DNA from: Micromonospora sp. KC606
GTDB lineage: Bacteria; Actinomycetota; Actinomycetes; Mycobacteriales; Micromonosporaceae
NCBI RefSeq assembly: GCF_004348675.1
Contig: NZ_SMKN01000001.1
Coordinates: 62,001-126,000 of the forward strand
DNA length: 64,000 nt
Reading direction: 5' to 3'
Positions 51,155 through 60,302 of this stretch are shown piece by piece. The first letter of the stretch is position 1, and each line of letters opens with the position of its first letter. A program made the position numbers and the translations under genes. Below the pieces are notes generated by a model, which was not told the origin of the DNA, ran no database searches, and worked only from the letters and a program-made list of their open reading frames with translations.

Positions 51155-51540
51155 CCGTGACCGCACGGCGAGCCTGTCCGTCCGACCTGTCCGACGCCCG
51201 GTGGGCCCTGATCGCACCCCCGCCTGACCGCCTAGCGACAGGCCCGCACCGACGCCGGCGTCAGCGGCCGCACCCCCACCCACGACCTACGCGACACCTT
51301 CGACGCCATCCTGTACATCAACCGCACCGGCATCGCCTGACGCTACCTACCCCACGACTTCCCGCCCCACGCCACGGCCTACGGCCACTTCGCCACCTGG
51401 AGCAAAGAAGGCATCTTCGCCGACCTGACCCACCAGCTCACCGGCCTCGTCCACGACCACCACGACCGCACCATCACACCCACCGCATCCCTCACGGACA
51501 ACCACAGCGTGAAAACCTCCACCAACGTCCCACCTCTTAG
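51155..51540 (+). pseudogene. IS5-family transposase, N-terminal remnant
   Basis: PSDLSDARWALI, then in another frame GVSGRTPTHDLRDTFDAILY, INRTGIA, a stop at 51340, RYLPHDFPPHATAYGHFATW and SKEGIFADLTHQLTGLVHDH. This is the DUF4096/IS5 N-terminus with frame changes and a stop. The DDE domain is missing. The 218 bases before it (50937-51154) hold no gene. Confidence 0.65.
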
Positions 51541-51591
51541 GTGGAACTGACGGCAGTCCCGTGCCGCCGGGACCGGGGTCGGCTCGGCCAT

Positions 51592-51649
51592 TGTCAAGTG
51601 AGCTTGACATCGCCAGCGAGTGCCTTCTATCGTGTCAAGTATACTTGAC
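51592..51649. promoter_or_regulatory. Two related palindromes before the membrane/XRE pair
   Basis: Site 1 (51592-51609): TGTCAAG-TGAG-CTTGACA. Site 2 (51634-51649): GTCAAGTATACTTGAC, perfect. They share GTCAAG/CTTGAC half-sites 42 bases apart and end 23 bases before the start at 51673. Likely binding sites of the XRE regulator encoded downstream. Confidence 0.65.
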
Positions 51650-51672
51650 TCTCGCTGCAGGAAGGGCAACTC

Positions 51673-52090
51673 GTGCAAGCACAAAACGAGATCGGGGACT
51701 ATTGCGACTCGATCAAGACAGCCGTTCGACTCGTACTCTGGACACTGGCCTGGGCGGCGACGCTCGCCCTGGCCAAGTTCGGCCCCCGACTCTTGTGGGA
51801 TTCACAACAACCGGTGGCGAGCTGGGCCGCGGTGGTCGTCAATCTTGTCGTCGGCATCGGATGGATCGTCGCCTTCACGCGCTTTCTCCGAGCACAAGAT
51901 GAGTTGCAACGGCAGATCCTGCAGGATGCGCTGGCGGTCACCCTCGGAGCGGGGTGGCTCGGCGGATTCGCCTATATCGTCGTGGACAGCCGGCCTCGTC
52001 GCCAACGACGTCAATATCGCAGTCTTCCCCGCGCTCATGGGAGCCGTCTACTTGATCGCCTTCGTCGTCGGCAGAACCAGATACCGGTGA
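51673..52090 (+). pseudogene. Four-helix membrane protein, one frameshift near 51995
   Basis: GTG 51673 (GGAAGGG upstream) gives QAQNEIGDYCDSIKTAVRLV and helices TLAWAATLALAKFGPRLLW, WAAVVVNLVVGIGWIVAFTR and LAVTLGAGWLGGFAYIVVD. Near 51995 the frame changes and AGLVANDVNIAVFPALMGAV, YLIAFVVGRTRYR complete the fourth helix. The stop overlaps the XRE start (GTGA). Membrane proteins of about 135 residues paired with a small XRE regulator are a common, poorly understood bacterial unit. The frameshift probably inactivates it. Confidence 0.65.
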
Positions 52091-52280
52091 AGAACCGCAT
52101 CACGGACCTTCGGACCGAACGCGGGTGGACGCAGGCTGAACCAGCTCAGCGTATCGGCGTGTCAAGGCAGACGATCAACGCGACGAAACAGGGAAGTTCG
52201 ACCCGAGCCTTCCAACCGCCTTCCGCCTCGCCAAGCTGTTCAACCTGAGAACCAAAGAGATCTTTATCGACGATGAATGA
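52087..52280 (+). pseudogene. Small XRE-family regulator (YozG-like), frameshifted
   Basis: GTG 52087 gives KNRITDLRTERGWTQAEPAQ and RIGVSRQTINA, a standard XRE HTH. Near 52195 one base is missing; the next frame supplies KFDPSLPTAFRLAKLFNLRT and KEIFIDDE, the usual end of these 65-residue proteins. A proline replaces the common leucine in WTQAELA. Overlaps the membrane gene by four bases. Its likely operators are the palindromes at 51592-51649. Confidence 0.65.
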
Positions 52281-52401
52281 CGCGCCTCGGTGCAGCCTGC
52301 ACGAGCCGACCCCACACGCCGCATACGCCTTCACCACCAGGTTCATGCCGTTCCAACGGCGCTATGACCATCACAGCCATAGATGAATTGGAGCTACCCC
52401 A

Positions 52402-53994
52402 ATGCCCGACGACCGAAGCCCGACCCGCCGGCCACGGCCACGGCGGTCACTCGCGCTCGTCGCGGTGGCCGTGTTCGCGGCCACGCTCACCCCGGCGACA
52501 CCGGCAGTCGCCACGGCCACACCGGCCGGGCTGGTCTGGGGCGCCTGCCCGCCACCGGCCGAAGGTTCCGGGGGCGACACCCGCCAGCAGTGCGCCACAC
52601 TGCAACTGCCGTTGGACTATCGCCATCCGCACGGCCGCCAGATCGACGTCACGATTTCACGGATCGCCACCGCCGAGCCGGGCCTACGGCGCGGCATCCT
52701 GCTGTCCAACCCGGGCGGACCCGGCGACTTCGGCCTCGACATGCCCAGCTTCCTCGCCGCCGCGCTGCCGGCCGAGGTGCTGACCCGCTACGACCTGATC
52801 GGGTTCGACCCGCGCGGTGTCGGGGCGAGCACGCCGATCACATGTGGCATCACCGACCCGGTCGCGGTGACCGACCTCATCCTGCCCTACCCGGCACCGG
52901 ACGGGTCGATCGCCCGCAACATCGAGTTCGCCCGGACGACGGCGCGCGACTGCGCGGCGCACTCCGGCGAGTTGCTGCCGCACATCACCACCGCCAACAC
53001 CGCACGCGACATGGACCGCATCCGGGCCGCGCTCGGCGAGCCGAAGCTGTCCTATCTCGGGTACTCCTACGGTACCTACCTCGGTGCGGTTTACACCTCG
53101 TTGTTCCCGGACCGCAGCGACCGGATCATCCTGGACAGCGCGGTCGACCCGAACCGGATCTGGAACGGCGTCTTTCGGCAGTGGAGCCCGTCCGTGGCGT
53201 TGCGCTTCCCCGACTTCACCGGCTGGGCGGCCGCCCGCAACGACGAGTACGGGCTGGGCGCGACGCCGGCCGCGATGGCCGAGACCTATTTCGCGACCGC
53301 GGCGGCACTGGACCGCGAGCCCCTGGTGACGCCCGGCATCGTGGTCACCGGAAACGTCTACCGCCAGATAACCCGCGTCCTCCTGGATGACGACCGCAAC
53401 TTCCCGCTGCTCGCCGCGTTCTGGCAGGCACTCGCCCAGGCATCGCCACCGGCGGCGCTTCCCGCGCTGCGGCGCGCGGCGCCGACGGCCCAGATACCGG
53501 CCGACAACGGCGCCGCCGTTCTCTACGCGATCGTTTGCGGTGATGTGGCGTGGTCGCGTGACGTCGACCGGTACGCCCGTAACGTGGCCGTCGACCGCCG
53601 GCTGTTCCCGATCACCGCCGGCATGCCGGCCAACCTCTGGCCGTGCGCGTTCTGGCCGAACCGCCCGCTGGAACCACCGGTGGCGGTCACCGGCAAGGGG
53701 CCACGCAACGTGCTCATTCTGCAGAACCTGCGTGACCCGGTGACCGGCTGGCCGGGCGCGTTCGGGCTACGCCGGGCGTTGGACCGGCGGGCCACAATGG
53801 TCACCCAGGACGCGGGCGGGCACGGCGTGTTCCCCATCCGATCCGGACGGTGCGCCGCGGACATCGCCACCGCGTTCCTCACCACAGGAACGCTGCCCGA
53901 CCGGGACCGCTTTTGCCCCGGTCCATCACCCGACGACATCGCCGTAACGTCCGCCGCGCGGCCGATACCCTCCGGTCCGCTCGCCGTCCGATAG
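52402..53994 (+). CDS. Secreted alpha/beta-hydrolase, tripeptidyl aminopeptidase (SlpD/TAP)-like
   Basis: 530 residues with a twin-arginine-rich N-terminus and hydrophobic signal (RRPRPRRSLALVAVAVFAAT). S33-type core: CATLQLPLDYRHPHGRQIDV, LLSNPGGPGDFGLDMPSFLA (oxyanion region), YDLIGFDPRGVGASTPITCG, nucleophile elbow YLGYSYGTYLGAVY with Ser about 222, and C-terminal TAP-like domain with NVLILQNLRDPVTGW (Asp) and DAGGHGVFP (His). These enzymes release N-terminal tripeptides from exported peptides. It stands alone and is followed by a hairpin. Confidence 0.9.
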   Translation: MPDDRSPTRRPRPRRSLALVAVAVFAATLTPATPAVATATPAGLVWGACPPPAEGSGGDTRQQCATLQLPLDYRHPHGRQIDVTISRIATAEPGLRRGILLSNPGGPGDFGLDMPSFLAAALPAEVLTRYDLIGFDPRGVGASTPITCGITDPVAVTDLILPYPAPDGSIARNIEFARTTARDCAAHSGELLPHITTANTARDMDRIRAALGEPKLSYLGYSYGTYLGAVYTSLFPDRSDRIILDSAVDPNRIWNGVFRQWSPSVALRFPDFTGWAAARNDEYGLGATPAAMAETYFATAAALDREPLVTPGIVVTGNVYRQITRVLLDDDRNFPLLAAFWQALAQASPPAALPALRRAAPTAQIPADNGAAVLYAIVCGDVAWSRDVDRYARNVAVDRRLFPITAGMPANLWPCAFWPNRPLEPPVAVTGKGPRNVLILQNLRDPVTGWPGAFGLRRALDRRATMVTQDAGGHGVFPIRSGRCAADIATAFLTTGTLPDRDRFCPGPSPDDIAVTSAARPIPSGPLAVR

Positions 53995-54002
53995 GCCGTG
54001 AC

Positions 54003-54051
54003 GATCCGCGCACCGGGACGCCCTGGCGATGTGCGCCCTGGTGCGCGGATC
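54003..54051 (+). terminator. Hairpin after the secreted peptidase gene
   Basis: Perfect 12-base arms GATCCGCGCACC and GGTGCGCGGATC separated by 25 bases, 9 bases after the stop. Confidence 0.45.
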
Positions 54052-54253
54052 AGCGCACACCGCAAGATCGAAGCACTGTTCTCGGCTACTTGTTTCATTG
54101 ACCTGCGACCGTAGCCCGGCCAGGCTTCGGTCGAGGCGCCCGGGCTGTCGCTCACTTTTCGGCTGCCCATGCTGGTCGTGTGGCTCTCATCTGACCTGCG
54201 CGGCCCGGGCGTCGCCCCAGGGCGGGGAGAGGCTCAAGAGCCGCCTCTGTGTG

Positions 54254-54700
54254 TCAACCCGTTGCGGTGAGGTGCTTGAGCTGATCTTTGATGAGCTGTC
54301 TGTAGAGGACGTTGGTGAGTCGTCTTTTGAGTGCTCGTCGGGCTTCGGCTGGCGTCTTGCCCTCACTGATTTTGCGGAGGTAGTAGACGCGGCCGGGTCC
54401 GGGGTCGCGGGCTTGGCAGACCGCGATGGTGTGCAGGGCGGTGTTGAGCTGCCGGTTGCCGGTGGGGTTGAGCCGGTGGCGGCGGCGTTCGCCGCTGGAT
54501 GCTTCCAGGGGTGCGGTGCCGGTGTAGCTGGCGAAGTGATCGGCGGTCGGGAAGCGGGTCACATCGCCGACGTGGCCGAGGATCTTCCCGGCGAGGATGT
54601 GTCCGACGCCGTGGATCTCGGTGACCCTGGAGTGAGTCTCGGCGAGGGTTGTTTGACGGGTCTGTGCCTGGTTGGCGTCGAGGTTGCCAGCCGACCGCCA
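54254..54700 (-). pseudogene. IS110-family transposase, C-terminal part
   Basis: ETHSRVTEIHGVGHILAGKI, DVTRFPTADHFASYTGTAPL, RRRHRLNPTGNRQLNTALHT, RDPGPGRVYYLRKISEGKTP and EARRALKRRLTNVLYRQLIK: the full Transposase_20 domain with its natural end. The N-terminal DEDD domain is missing; upstream of about 54700 the frame is meaningless, being antisense of a plus-strand fragment. The interval 54052-54253 is the element's 3' end region without genes. Confidence 0.75.
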
Positions 54701-54702
54701 CC

Positions 54703-55200
54703 CGCGTCGAACGCATCCGGGCCGTAAACGCCTACCAGGCGCTGAACCGGACCGAGGCCGGCCTCGCCGTGTTCCACACCCGCCTCGGTCTCTCCCTCGT
54801 CGACGCCCTCGACGGCAGCCACCAGCCGGCAGCACACCCCATCGTCGCCCGGCTGATCGAACGAGCCACCGGGGACGAATACGCCGCCCGGGATCTCCTC
54901 GCCCATGCCGGCTGCCGCAGCATCCACACTCCGCAACAGATCGAGCAGTTCACCGACTGCGTCACCACCTGCGGACTCGACGCCGGCGTCATACCGAGCT
55001 CCTTGCTGACCGAACTCACCGACGCGCTCGACATCGCCGCACGCCTCGTCGGCACGACGCCCACCGCCAGCGCATCCCAGCGGCCGCGGCAAGTGGCCAG
55101 TTGGGATGCAAACAACTCCCGGTCCCGGAGCCCAAGCCAACCCATTTTGTCGTATGCGCCCGATATGGTCGCTGCGCATCCCACGCCGACGTTCACCAAC
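54703..55200 (+). pseudogene. Unrecognised protein, 5'-truncated by the IS110 remnant
   Basis: A well-composed frame: ERIRAVNAYQALNRTEAGLA, VFHTRLGLSLVDALDGSHQP, IVARLIERATGDEYAARDLL, IEQFTDCVTTCGLDAGVIPS and LLTELTDALDIAARLVGTTP. The codon pattern (high third-position GC) favours this strand. It begins at the IS110 boundary with no start codon context and has no stop before the next gene's start. Family unknown. Confidence 0.4.
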
Positions 55201-55212
55201 GGAGGTCCGATC

Positions 55213-55410
55213 ATGACTGGTTCCGCACTCGACACCGTTACCGCAGACGAGGCTCGCGCCCGGCTGGTCGACCAAATGGTCGCCGACGGGAGGATCACCT
55301 CACCAACGGCGGAGGCCGCGTTTCGCCGAGTGCCACGACATCTGTTCGCGCCCGACGACGTCAGCATCGACGCACAGGACGGGCGGCGAGCCATCTTCGC
55401 CGAGCGGGCC
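55213..55410 (+). pseudogene. Protein-L-isoaspartate O-methyltransferase-like, N-terminal fragment
   Basis: ATG 55213 with GGAGG six bases upstream: ADEARARLVDQMVADGRITS, AEAAFRRVPRHLFAPDDV. This is the conserved N-terminus of PCMT-type methyltransferases (RxxMVDQLxxxGxI..AFRxVPRHxFxP). Similarity stops before the AdoMet-binding motif, and 55411-55583 holds no gene. Confidence 0.6.
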
Positions 55411-55583
55411 CGGCATATCGCCACGGGGTTGAGGAGTGGACGTTCATCGACCGGGAGATCGACCTACGGCTGTCGCGTTTCTGACCGGGTTCGGGTCTGC
55501 AACGGAACGCGTGGACATCGATACGCTGTGATGCGTCAGCTGGGCGGTGATCACAGGCAGTATCGACCGAATAGGTGGCGTCC

Positions 55584-56795
55584 ATGCGTGCTCCCGGCCT
55601 GCCCACATCCGCCTCGTTCCGTTCCCGACTCCATGACGAGAAGACGGCCACGCTCCTTGGCCTCGCCCTCGCCGTCACCTTCACCGTCTGCTTCGTGACC
55701 GGGCTGGTCTCCCATCTGATCCAACATCCGCAGCCCTGGTTCGAATGGCCCGCCGCCCCCCGCAACCTCTACCGGGTGATCACCGCCACGCACGTGGTGA
55801 CCGGATTTGCCACCGTTCCCCTGCTGGCGGCGAAGCTGTGGACGGTCTATCCCAAGCTCTGGGCGAGGCCGTTGTTCACCAGCTGGGCACACGCGGTGGA
55901 ACGGATCAGCCTGATCCCGCTCGTGGGTGGCAGCCTCTTCCTCGTCGTCGGCGGCATAGACGACTCGATGTACATCTACATCAACCCGTTCACGTTCACC
56001 CCGACGCACTATGTGGCGTCCTGGATCACGGTGGGCGCGCTCATCATCCACGTCGCCGCCAAACGGCAGGTCACCCTGCAGACGCTGCGGCGCCGCGACA
56101 CGGTGGCCGGGCCATCGTCCCGCGGGCCAGGCTCACCGGCCCGCGCGGCTGGCCCGCCGGCTCCAGCGGTGGCGCTCGCCGATGATCACGCCGAACGCCG
56201 CAACTTCCTGATCACGGTAGGCGCCGCCGCCGGGGTTCTCGGCGTCAACTTCCTGGCCGCGAACGTGGACCCGCTGCACGATCTGGCCCTGCTGCCATCC
56301 CGGCGCTCGGACGTGGGCACGCAGAAACTGCCGGTCCAGACCCAGGCCACAGCAGCGGGCGTGACCGAGCGCATCACCTCCCCGGACTACCGGCTGCGGG
56401 TCATCGGCCAGGTCGCCAGCCCGCTGGAACTCGACGTCGACGACCTGCTCGCCCGGGTCAGCCACACCGCCACCTTGCCGATCAGCTGCGTGCAGGGCTG
56501 GAGTGTCAGCGCAACCTGGCGCGGCGTACGAGTCCGTGACCTGCTCCGCGAGGCCGGCGTGACGGACTTCGACGAGGTGATCGTGCGCTCGATACAGACC
56601 ACGACCAAGCCCCAGCGTATGTTCGGCCGGGCCCGGCTCAACCCGTCGCACGCGCTGCACCCGGACACACTGCTGGCCACCGAGCTCAACGGCGAACGGC
56701 TTCACATGGATCATGGATACCCGGTGCGGCTCATCGCCCCGAACAACCCGGGCATCATGCAGACCAAATGGGTCGAGGAGCTGTGGGTCCGATGA
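55584..56795 (+). CDS. Molybdopterin oxidoreductase fused to a cytochrome-b-like membrane domain
   Basis: 403 residues from ATG 55584 (AGGTGG upstream). The N-terminal 160 residues contain four membrane helices (TATLLGLALAVTFTVCFVTG, VITATHVVTGFATVPLLAA, LIPLVGGSLFLVVGG, YVASWITVGALIIHVAAK) with histidines spaced as in cytochrome b561-type haem anchors. A Pro/Ala linker and a second hydrophobic segment (RRNFLITVGAAAGVLGVNFL) precede a sulfite-oxidase-like domain: YRLRVIGQVASPLELDVDDL, LPISCVQGWSVSATWRGVRV with the Mo-ligand Cys at about 302, and MDHGYPVRLIAPNNPGIMQT. It probably faces the exterior and passes electrons through the membrane part. The substrate is unknown. Confidence 0.87.
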   Translation: MRAPGLPTSASFRSRLHDEKTATLLGLALAVTFTVCFVTGLVSHLIQHPQPWFEWPAAPRNLYRVITATHVVTGFATVPLLAAKLWTVYPKLWARPLFTSWAHAVERISLIPLVGGSLFLVVGGIDDSMYIYINPFTFTPTHYVASWITVGALIIHVAAKRQVTLQTLRRRDTVAGPSSRGPGSPARAAGPPAPAVALADDHAERRNFLITVGAAAGVLGVNFLAANVDPLHDLALLPSRRSDVGTQKLPVQTQATAAGVTERITSPDYRLRVIGQVASPLELDVDDLLARVSHTATLPISCVQGWSVSATWRGVRVRDLLREAGVTDFDEVIVRSIQTTTKPQRMFGRARLNPSHALHPDTLLATELNGERLHMDHGYPVRLIAPNNPGIMQTKWVEELWVR

Positions 56796-57280
56796 CACGA
56801 CAATACAACTGGATCTTCTGGGCCAGCGTCGGCCTCGGCCTACTCCTGATGGGCTACGGCGTGCTGCTGCTCATCCGCAGCCCGATCCAGTCGTGGCCCT
56901 TCGCCAACGAAGCGCTCGTCTCGCCGTTGGACGCGCAGCTGGGCGCGATCCGCCGCTTCGCGATCATCCTGCTGCTCCACGACCTCGTCGTCCTTCCGCT
57001 GGTGTTCGGCTTCGCCACCCTCACATTCCGCGTGCTGCCGCCGGCCTGGCGCGCACCGGTCAGGTTCGGGTTGCTGATCTCGGTGTTCGTGCTTCTGATA
57101 GCCGCCTGGGGGCTGGCCGGTCAGGCGATTGAGGTGCAACCCGGCAACGAGCAGATCCTGCCCAACCACTACCCGACATCGGTAGCGCTGCTGCTGACGC
57201 CTGTATGGCTTGTCGTCGTGGTCTGGGGCTGGCGGGCAAAGGTCCGCGCCGGCCAGGACACGCGCGGGCGGGCCCACTGA
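56792..57280 (+). CDS. Membrane protein coupled to the molybdopterin oxidoreductase
   Basis: 162 residues; ATG 56792 overlaps the oxidoreductase stop (ATGA). Four hydrophobic helices: FWASVGLGLLLMGYGVLLLI, RRFAIILLLHDLVVLPLVFG, VRFGLLISVFVLLIAAWGLA and SVALLLTPVWLVVVVWGW. A histidine in helix 2 could serve as a haem ligand. It is probably a membrane partner of the oxidoreductase. Family unknown to me. No gene is seen in 57281-57411. Confidence 0.75.
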   Translation: MTRQYNWIFWASVGLGLLLMGYGVLLLIRSPIQSWPFANEALVSPLDAQLGAIRRFAIILLLHDLVVLPLVFGFATLTFRVLPPAWRAPVRFGLLISVFVLLIAAWGLAGQAIEVQPGNEQILPNHYPTSVALLLTPVWLVVVVWGWRAKVRAGQDTRGRAH

Positions 57281-57411
57281 TCTTACGCCGATCGCGGCAC
57301 GGGGCCCGGTGCCGTTGGCCCGATCGGCTCCGGGCCAACCAAGGCCGGCCGTCACCGCCGGCGGTGAAAGCCCCGGCCGGTGCGCGCTGGCACCGGTTCG
57401 ACCGGCCACGG

Positions 57412-57800
57412 TAAACCCTGCGGTCTGCGCCGTACTCGGGCCAGGTCGCGACCGCGTCGGCGATGCCGTGCAACGGTGGGACGGGTCCTCCGCCGAACCG
57501 CTGTGGGTACCAGGTGTGTACGGCGGCCTGGTTCTTCGCCTCCCACGGCAGGCCAGGCTCCAGCGCGGCCAGCCGTGCAGTGGCCCGCTGGTCGTTGTCC
57601 TGACTCAGGTCGGCCGGGTCGAAGAAGGCCACGTCCACGTCCCGAACGTCCCGCAGGTCGAACCCGTCGCCGTAGCGGCACCCCCACACCAGATCGCGGA
57701 GGACCCCGGCACCGATCCACGCGTCCGGCAGCCCCGAGTCCCGCACCACGGCCAGTGCCCGCATCAGCCGAGGACTGGACCGCACCAAGTCCGGGAGTGT
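57412..57800 (-). pseudogene. Nucleotidyltransferase-family protein, truncated at both ends
   Basis: DLVRSSPRLMRALAVVRDSG, DAWIGAGVLRDLVWGCRYGD, RDVRDVDVAFFDPADLSQDN, EAKNQAAVHTWYPQRFGG and DAVATWPEYGADRRVYRGRS: a DUF925-type nucleotidyltransferase with its DVDVAFFD acidic motif. The 5' end stops at the IS256 terminal repeat (57804) without a start codon, and the 3' end loses similarity near 57412. Confidence 0.65.
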
Positions 57801-57840
57801 GGCGATTTCCGTGTTTGGGCCTGTGGTGTGATCGAGGTTG

Positions 57841-59104
57841 TTAGATGGCGATCCGGTCGCCGTAGGCGAGGATCAGGGCGTTGAGAGCTTTGGCCCAACC
57901 GTAGACCCGGCCGGTGATACTCCCGCCGCCCTTACGTTTCTGTTGGACGACGAGGTAGAGGACCTTCATCGCGGCCTGCTCGGTCGGGAAGTGCCCGCGT
58001 CGTCGGGCGGCTTGCCGGAACCGGGCGTTGAGGGACTCGATGATGTTGGTGGTGTAGAGGACCTTGCGGACCTCGTGGTCGTAGTCGAGGAACGGCACGA
58101 ACTGCGGCCAGGAGGTCCGCCACAGTTTGATGACGGCCGGGTACTGGTCGCCGAACTCGGCGGCGAACGTCTCGAAGCGGGCCTCCGCCGCGGCCACCGT
58201 GGGGGCGGTGTAGATCTCCCGCAACGCGGGGGTGATTTTCTGCCAGTCCTTGCGATTGGTGTACCGCAGAGATGCCCGCACGAGGTGGACGACACATTGC
58301 TGGTGCACCGCCTGCGGCCAGACCTGCTCGATGGCGTCGGTCATGCCTTTGAGGCCGTCGCAGTCAGGCCATGAACACGTCCTCGACACCGCGGTTGCGT
58401 AGTTCGGTGAGGTAGCCGGCCCACTGCTTGGCGCCTTCCCCGCCGGTGCCGGCCCACATCCCGAGCACGTCGCGTTCCCCGCCGAGGCTGATACCCACAG
58501 CCACGTAGACGGGCCGGTTCGCGACCTGCCCCTGACGGATCTTCATCACGAGTGCGTCGATGAACACCACTGGATAGATCCGGTCCAGGGGCCGCTGCCG
58601 CCAGGCTTCCATCTCGTCCACGACGTTGTCGGTGACCCGGCTGATCAACTCCCGGGACACGTCGGCGTCGTACACATCGGCCAGGTGGGCGGAGATTTCC
58701 CCGGTCGTCAACCCTTTGGCATACAGCGACAGGATCGCCTCGTTGAACCCGTCCAACCTGCGGGCGTGTTTCGGCACGATCCGCGGGGTGAACGAACCCG
58801 CCCGATCCCGCGGGATTTGGATCCGCACCGGGCCGACCTCGGTCTGCACCGTCTTCGCCCCGTGCCCGTTACGAACGTTGGTCCGCCGGCCAGTCGCCTC
58901 GTCAACGCCGGCCTCGTCCAGGTGAGCATCCAGCTCCGCATCAAGGGCTGACTCCAGGACGGTGCGGGTGATCCCCGCGAGGAGCCCACCCGGCCCGACC
59001 AACGACACCCCGTCAGCCTTGGCCCGCTCGACCAACTGCTGAGCAAACTCCACCTCCGCCGCCGTCGGCTGCGGAAGTGGAGCAGCGTTCTTCTTGTCTG
59101 CCAT
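57841..59104 (-). pseudogene. IS256 transposase with a single-base frameshift
   Basis: From ATG 59104 (GGAAGG upstream): FAQQLVERAKADGVSLVGPG, VGPVRIQIPRDRAGSFTPRI, LSLYAKGLTTGEISAHLADV, YPVVFIDALVMKIRQGQVAN (first Asp) and LTELRNRGVEDVFMA, then a stop. One extra A in GCCTGACTGCGAC near 58369 causes the break; the next frame continues CDGLKGMTDAIEQVWPQAVH (second Asp), LYTTNIIESLNARFRQAARR (catalytic Glu) to a natural end. All catalytic residues are otherwise present, so inactivation looks recent. Confidence 0.85.
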
Positions 59105-59119
59105 GACGTGGTCCTTCCC

Positions 59120-59141
59120 GGACAGGATCGACGTCCTGTCC
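59120..59141. repeat. Perfect dyad upstream of the IS256 transposase
   Basis: GGACAGGA and TCCTGTCC with a 6-base loop, 15 bases before the transposase start and inside the element. It could form an mRNA hairpin limiting translation, or bind protein. Confidence 0.45.
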
Positions 59142-59360
59142 AACGGACCACACCCAGCTCAAACACGGAAATCTACGCAGTCCCGTACGGGCCGAAAGAC
59201 CAACGGATATGGCTGACCTGCACTGATGCGGACGCGCCGGTGACGATGCTGGTGTCCTCTCCGATGGTCGCGTTCGTCGTGTCCGGGCCGCCCAACAACA
59301 CGGCCGGCCCCGCGGGTGGGATCTTGAAGTCAAGTTGGGAATGGTCATTATTTTGGGCAG

Positions 59361-60299
59361 GTGATGTTCGAGGATCGTTTGGAAGCGCACCGGGTCGAAC
59401 TGACCGGTTACTGCTATCGCATGCTCGCCTGCGTCGCCGAGGCCGAGGATGCCGTGCAGGAGACCCTGATTCGCGCCTGGCGCCACGCTGACCGCTTCGA
59501 CGAGGGCAAAGCGGGCCTGCGTACCTGGTTGCACCGGATCGCTACGAACGTCTGCCTCGACATGGCCCGCAGCGTGCAGCGGCGTGCTCTCGCGATGGAT
59601 CTCGGCCCGTCCTCACCTGTCGGGGGTGTCCTGGGTACGCCGTTGAGTGCCGCCGCCTTCGTGCAACCGGTCCCGGACCGGCGCGTGCTCCCTGTCGACG
59701 GGGATCCGGCGGAGCTTGCCGTGCAGCGCGACACGATCCGGCTGGCGTTCGTCGCTGCCCTGCAGCACTTGCCGCCGCGCCAGCGGGCGGTGCTCATCCT
59801 GCGTGAGGTGCTCTGCTGGTCGGCGCAGGAGGTCGCGGGGATCCTCGACATGAGCCCGGCCGCGGTCAACAGTGCCCTGCAGCGCGCGCGGACCACCATG
59901 TCCGCCCGTAACCGCCCGGGTGGGACCGGTGAGGTGGCCGAGGACCTGCTTCGGCGGTACGTCGAGGCGTTCACTGCCTATGACGTCGATGGTCTCGTCG
60001 CGCTGCTGCATGAGGACGCCACGATGTCGATGCCGCCGTTCGCCTGGTGGCTCGACGGCCGGGAGGCGATCCGGGCGGTCCTGCTGGGCGCGGCCGGGGT
60101 GTGTGCCGATGACCGGCTGGTCCGCACCGCGGCCAACGGCTCACCGGCGTTCGGGCAGTACCGAGACGGGCAGGCGTTCGGCCTGGTCATCCTGGATGTC
60201 TGGGACGGGCTGATCGCGGCTACGACGTCGTACCTCGATCCGTCTCTGTTCGCATTGTTCGGTCTGCCGATGAGTTTGGACCCGCCGCGTCGTATGTAG
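59361..60299 (+). CDS. ECF sigma factor with SnoaL-like C-terminus (SigG/TIGR02960-like)
   Basis: 312 residues (GTG 59361, ATG 59364 also possible). Region 2: HRVELTGYCYRMLACVAEAE, DAVQETLIRAWRHADRF, LRTWLHRIATNVCLDM. Region 4: LPPRQRAVLILREVLCWSAQ, EVAGILDMSPAAVNSALQRA. A C-terminal NTF2/SnoaL-like domain follows (YVEAFTAYDVDGLVALLHED, WLDGREAIRAVLLG, VLDVWDGLIAATTSYLD), as in M. tuberculosis SigG-like sigma factors, where it may control activity without an anti-sigma factor. The hydrolase gene starts 4 bases later. The 187 bases between the IS256 end and this gene hold nothing clear. Confidence 0.9.
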   Translation: MMFEDRLEAHRVELTGYCYRMLACVAEAEDAVQETLIRAWRHADRFDEGKAGLRTWLHRIATNVCLDMARSVQRRALAMDLGPSSPVGGVLGTPLSAAAFVQPVPDRRVLPVDGDPAELAVQRDTIRLAFVAALQHLPPRQRAVLILREVLCWSAQEVAGILDMSPAAVNSALQRARTTMSARNRPGGTGEVAEDLLRRYVEAFTAYDVDGLVALLHEDATMSMPPFAWWLDGREAIRAVLLGAAGVCADDRLVRTAANGSPAFGQYRDGQAFGLVILDVWDGLIAATTSYLDPSLFALFGLPMSLDPPRRM

Positions 60300-60302
60300 T
60301 GC

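Larger units (their letters stand above)
57804..59173 (-). mobile_element. IS256-family insertion sequence, 1370 bp
   Basis: Ends carry inverted repeats starting GATTTCCGTGTTTG at 57804 and, inverted, at 59173, with weaker similarity further in. The flanks (GAGTGTGGC left, TACGCAGTC right) do not match, so the target duplication has been lost, suggesting a rearrangement at the element. It contains one frameshifted transposase gene. Confidence 0.75.

Noticed and set aside
59174-59360. Short plus-strand frame (GPKDQRIWLTCTDADAPVTM) before the sigma factor
   Set aside because: No start with ribosome site, ends after about 50 codons and matches no family I recognise.
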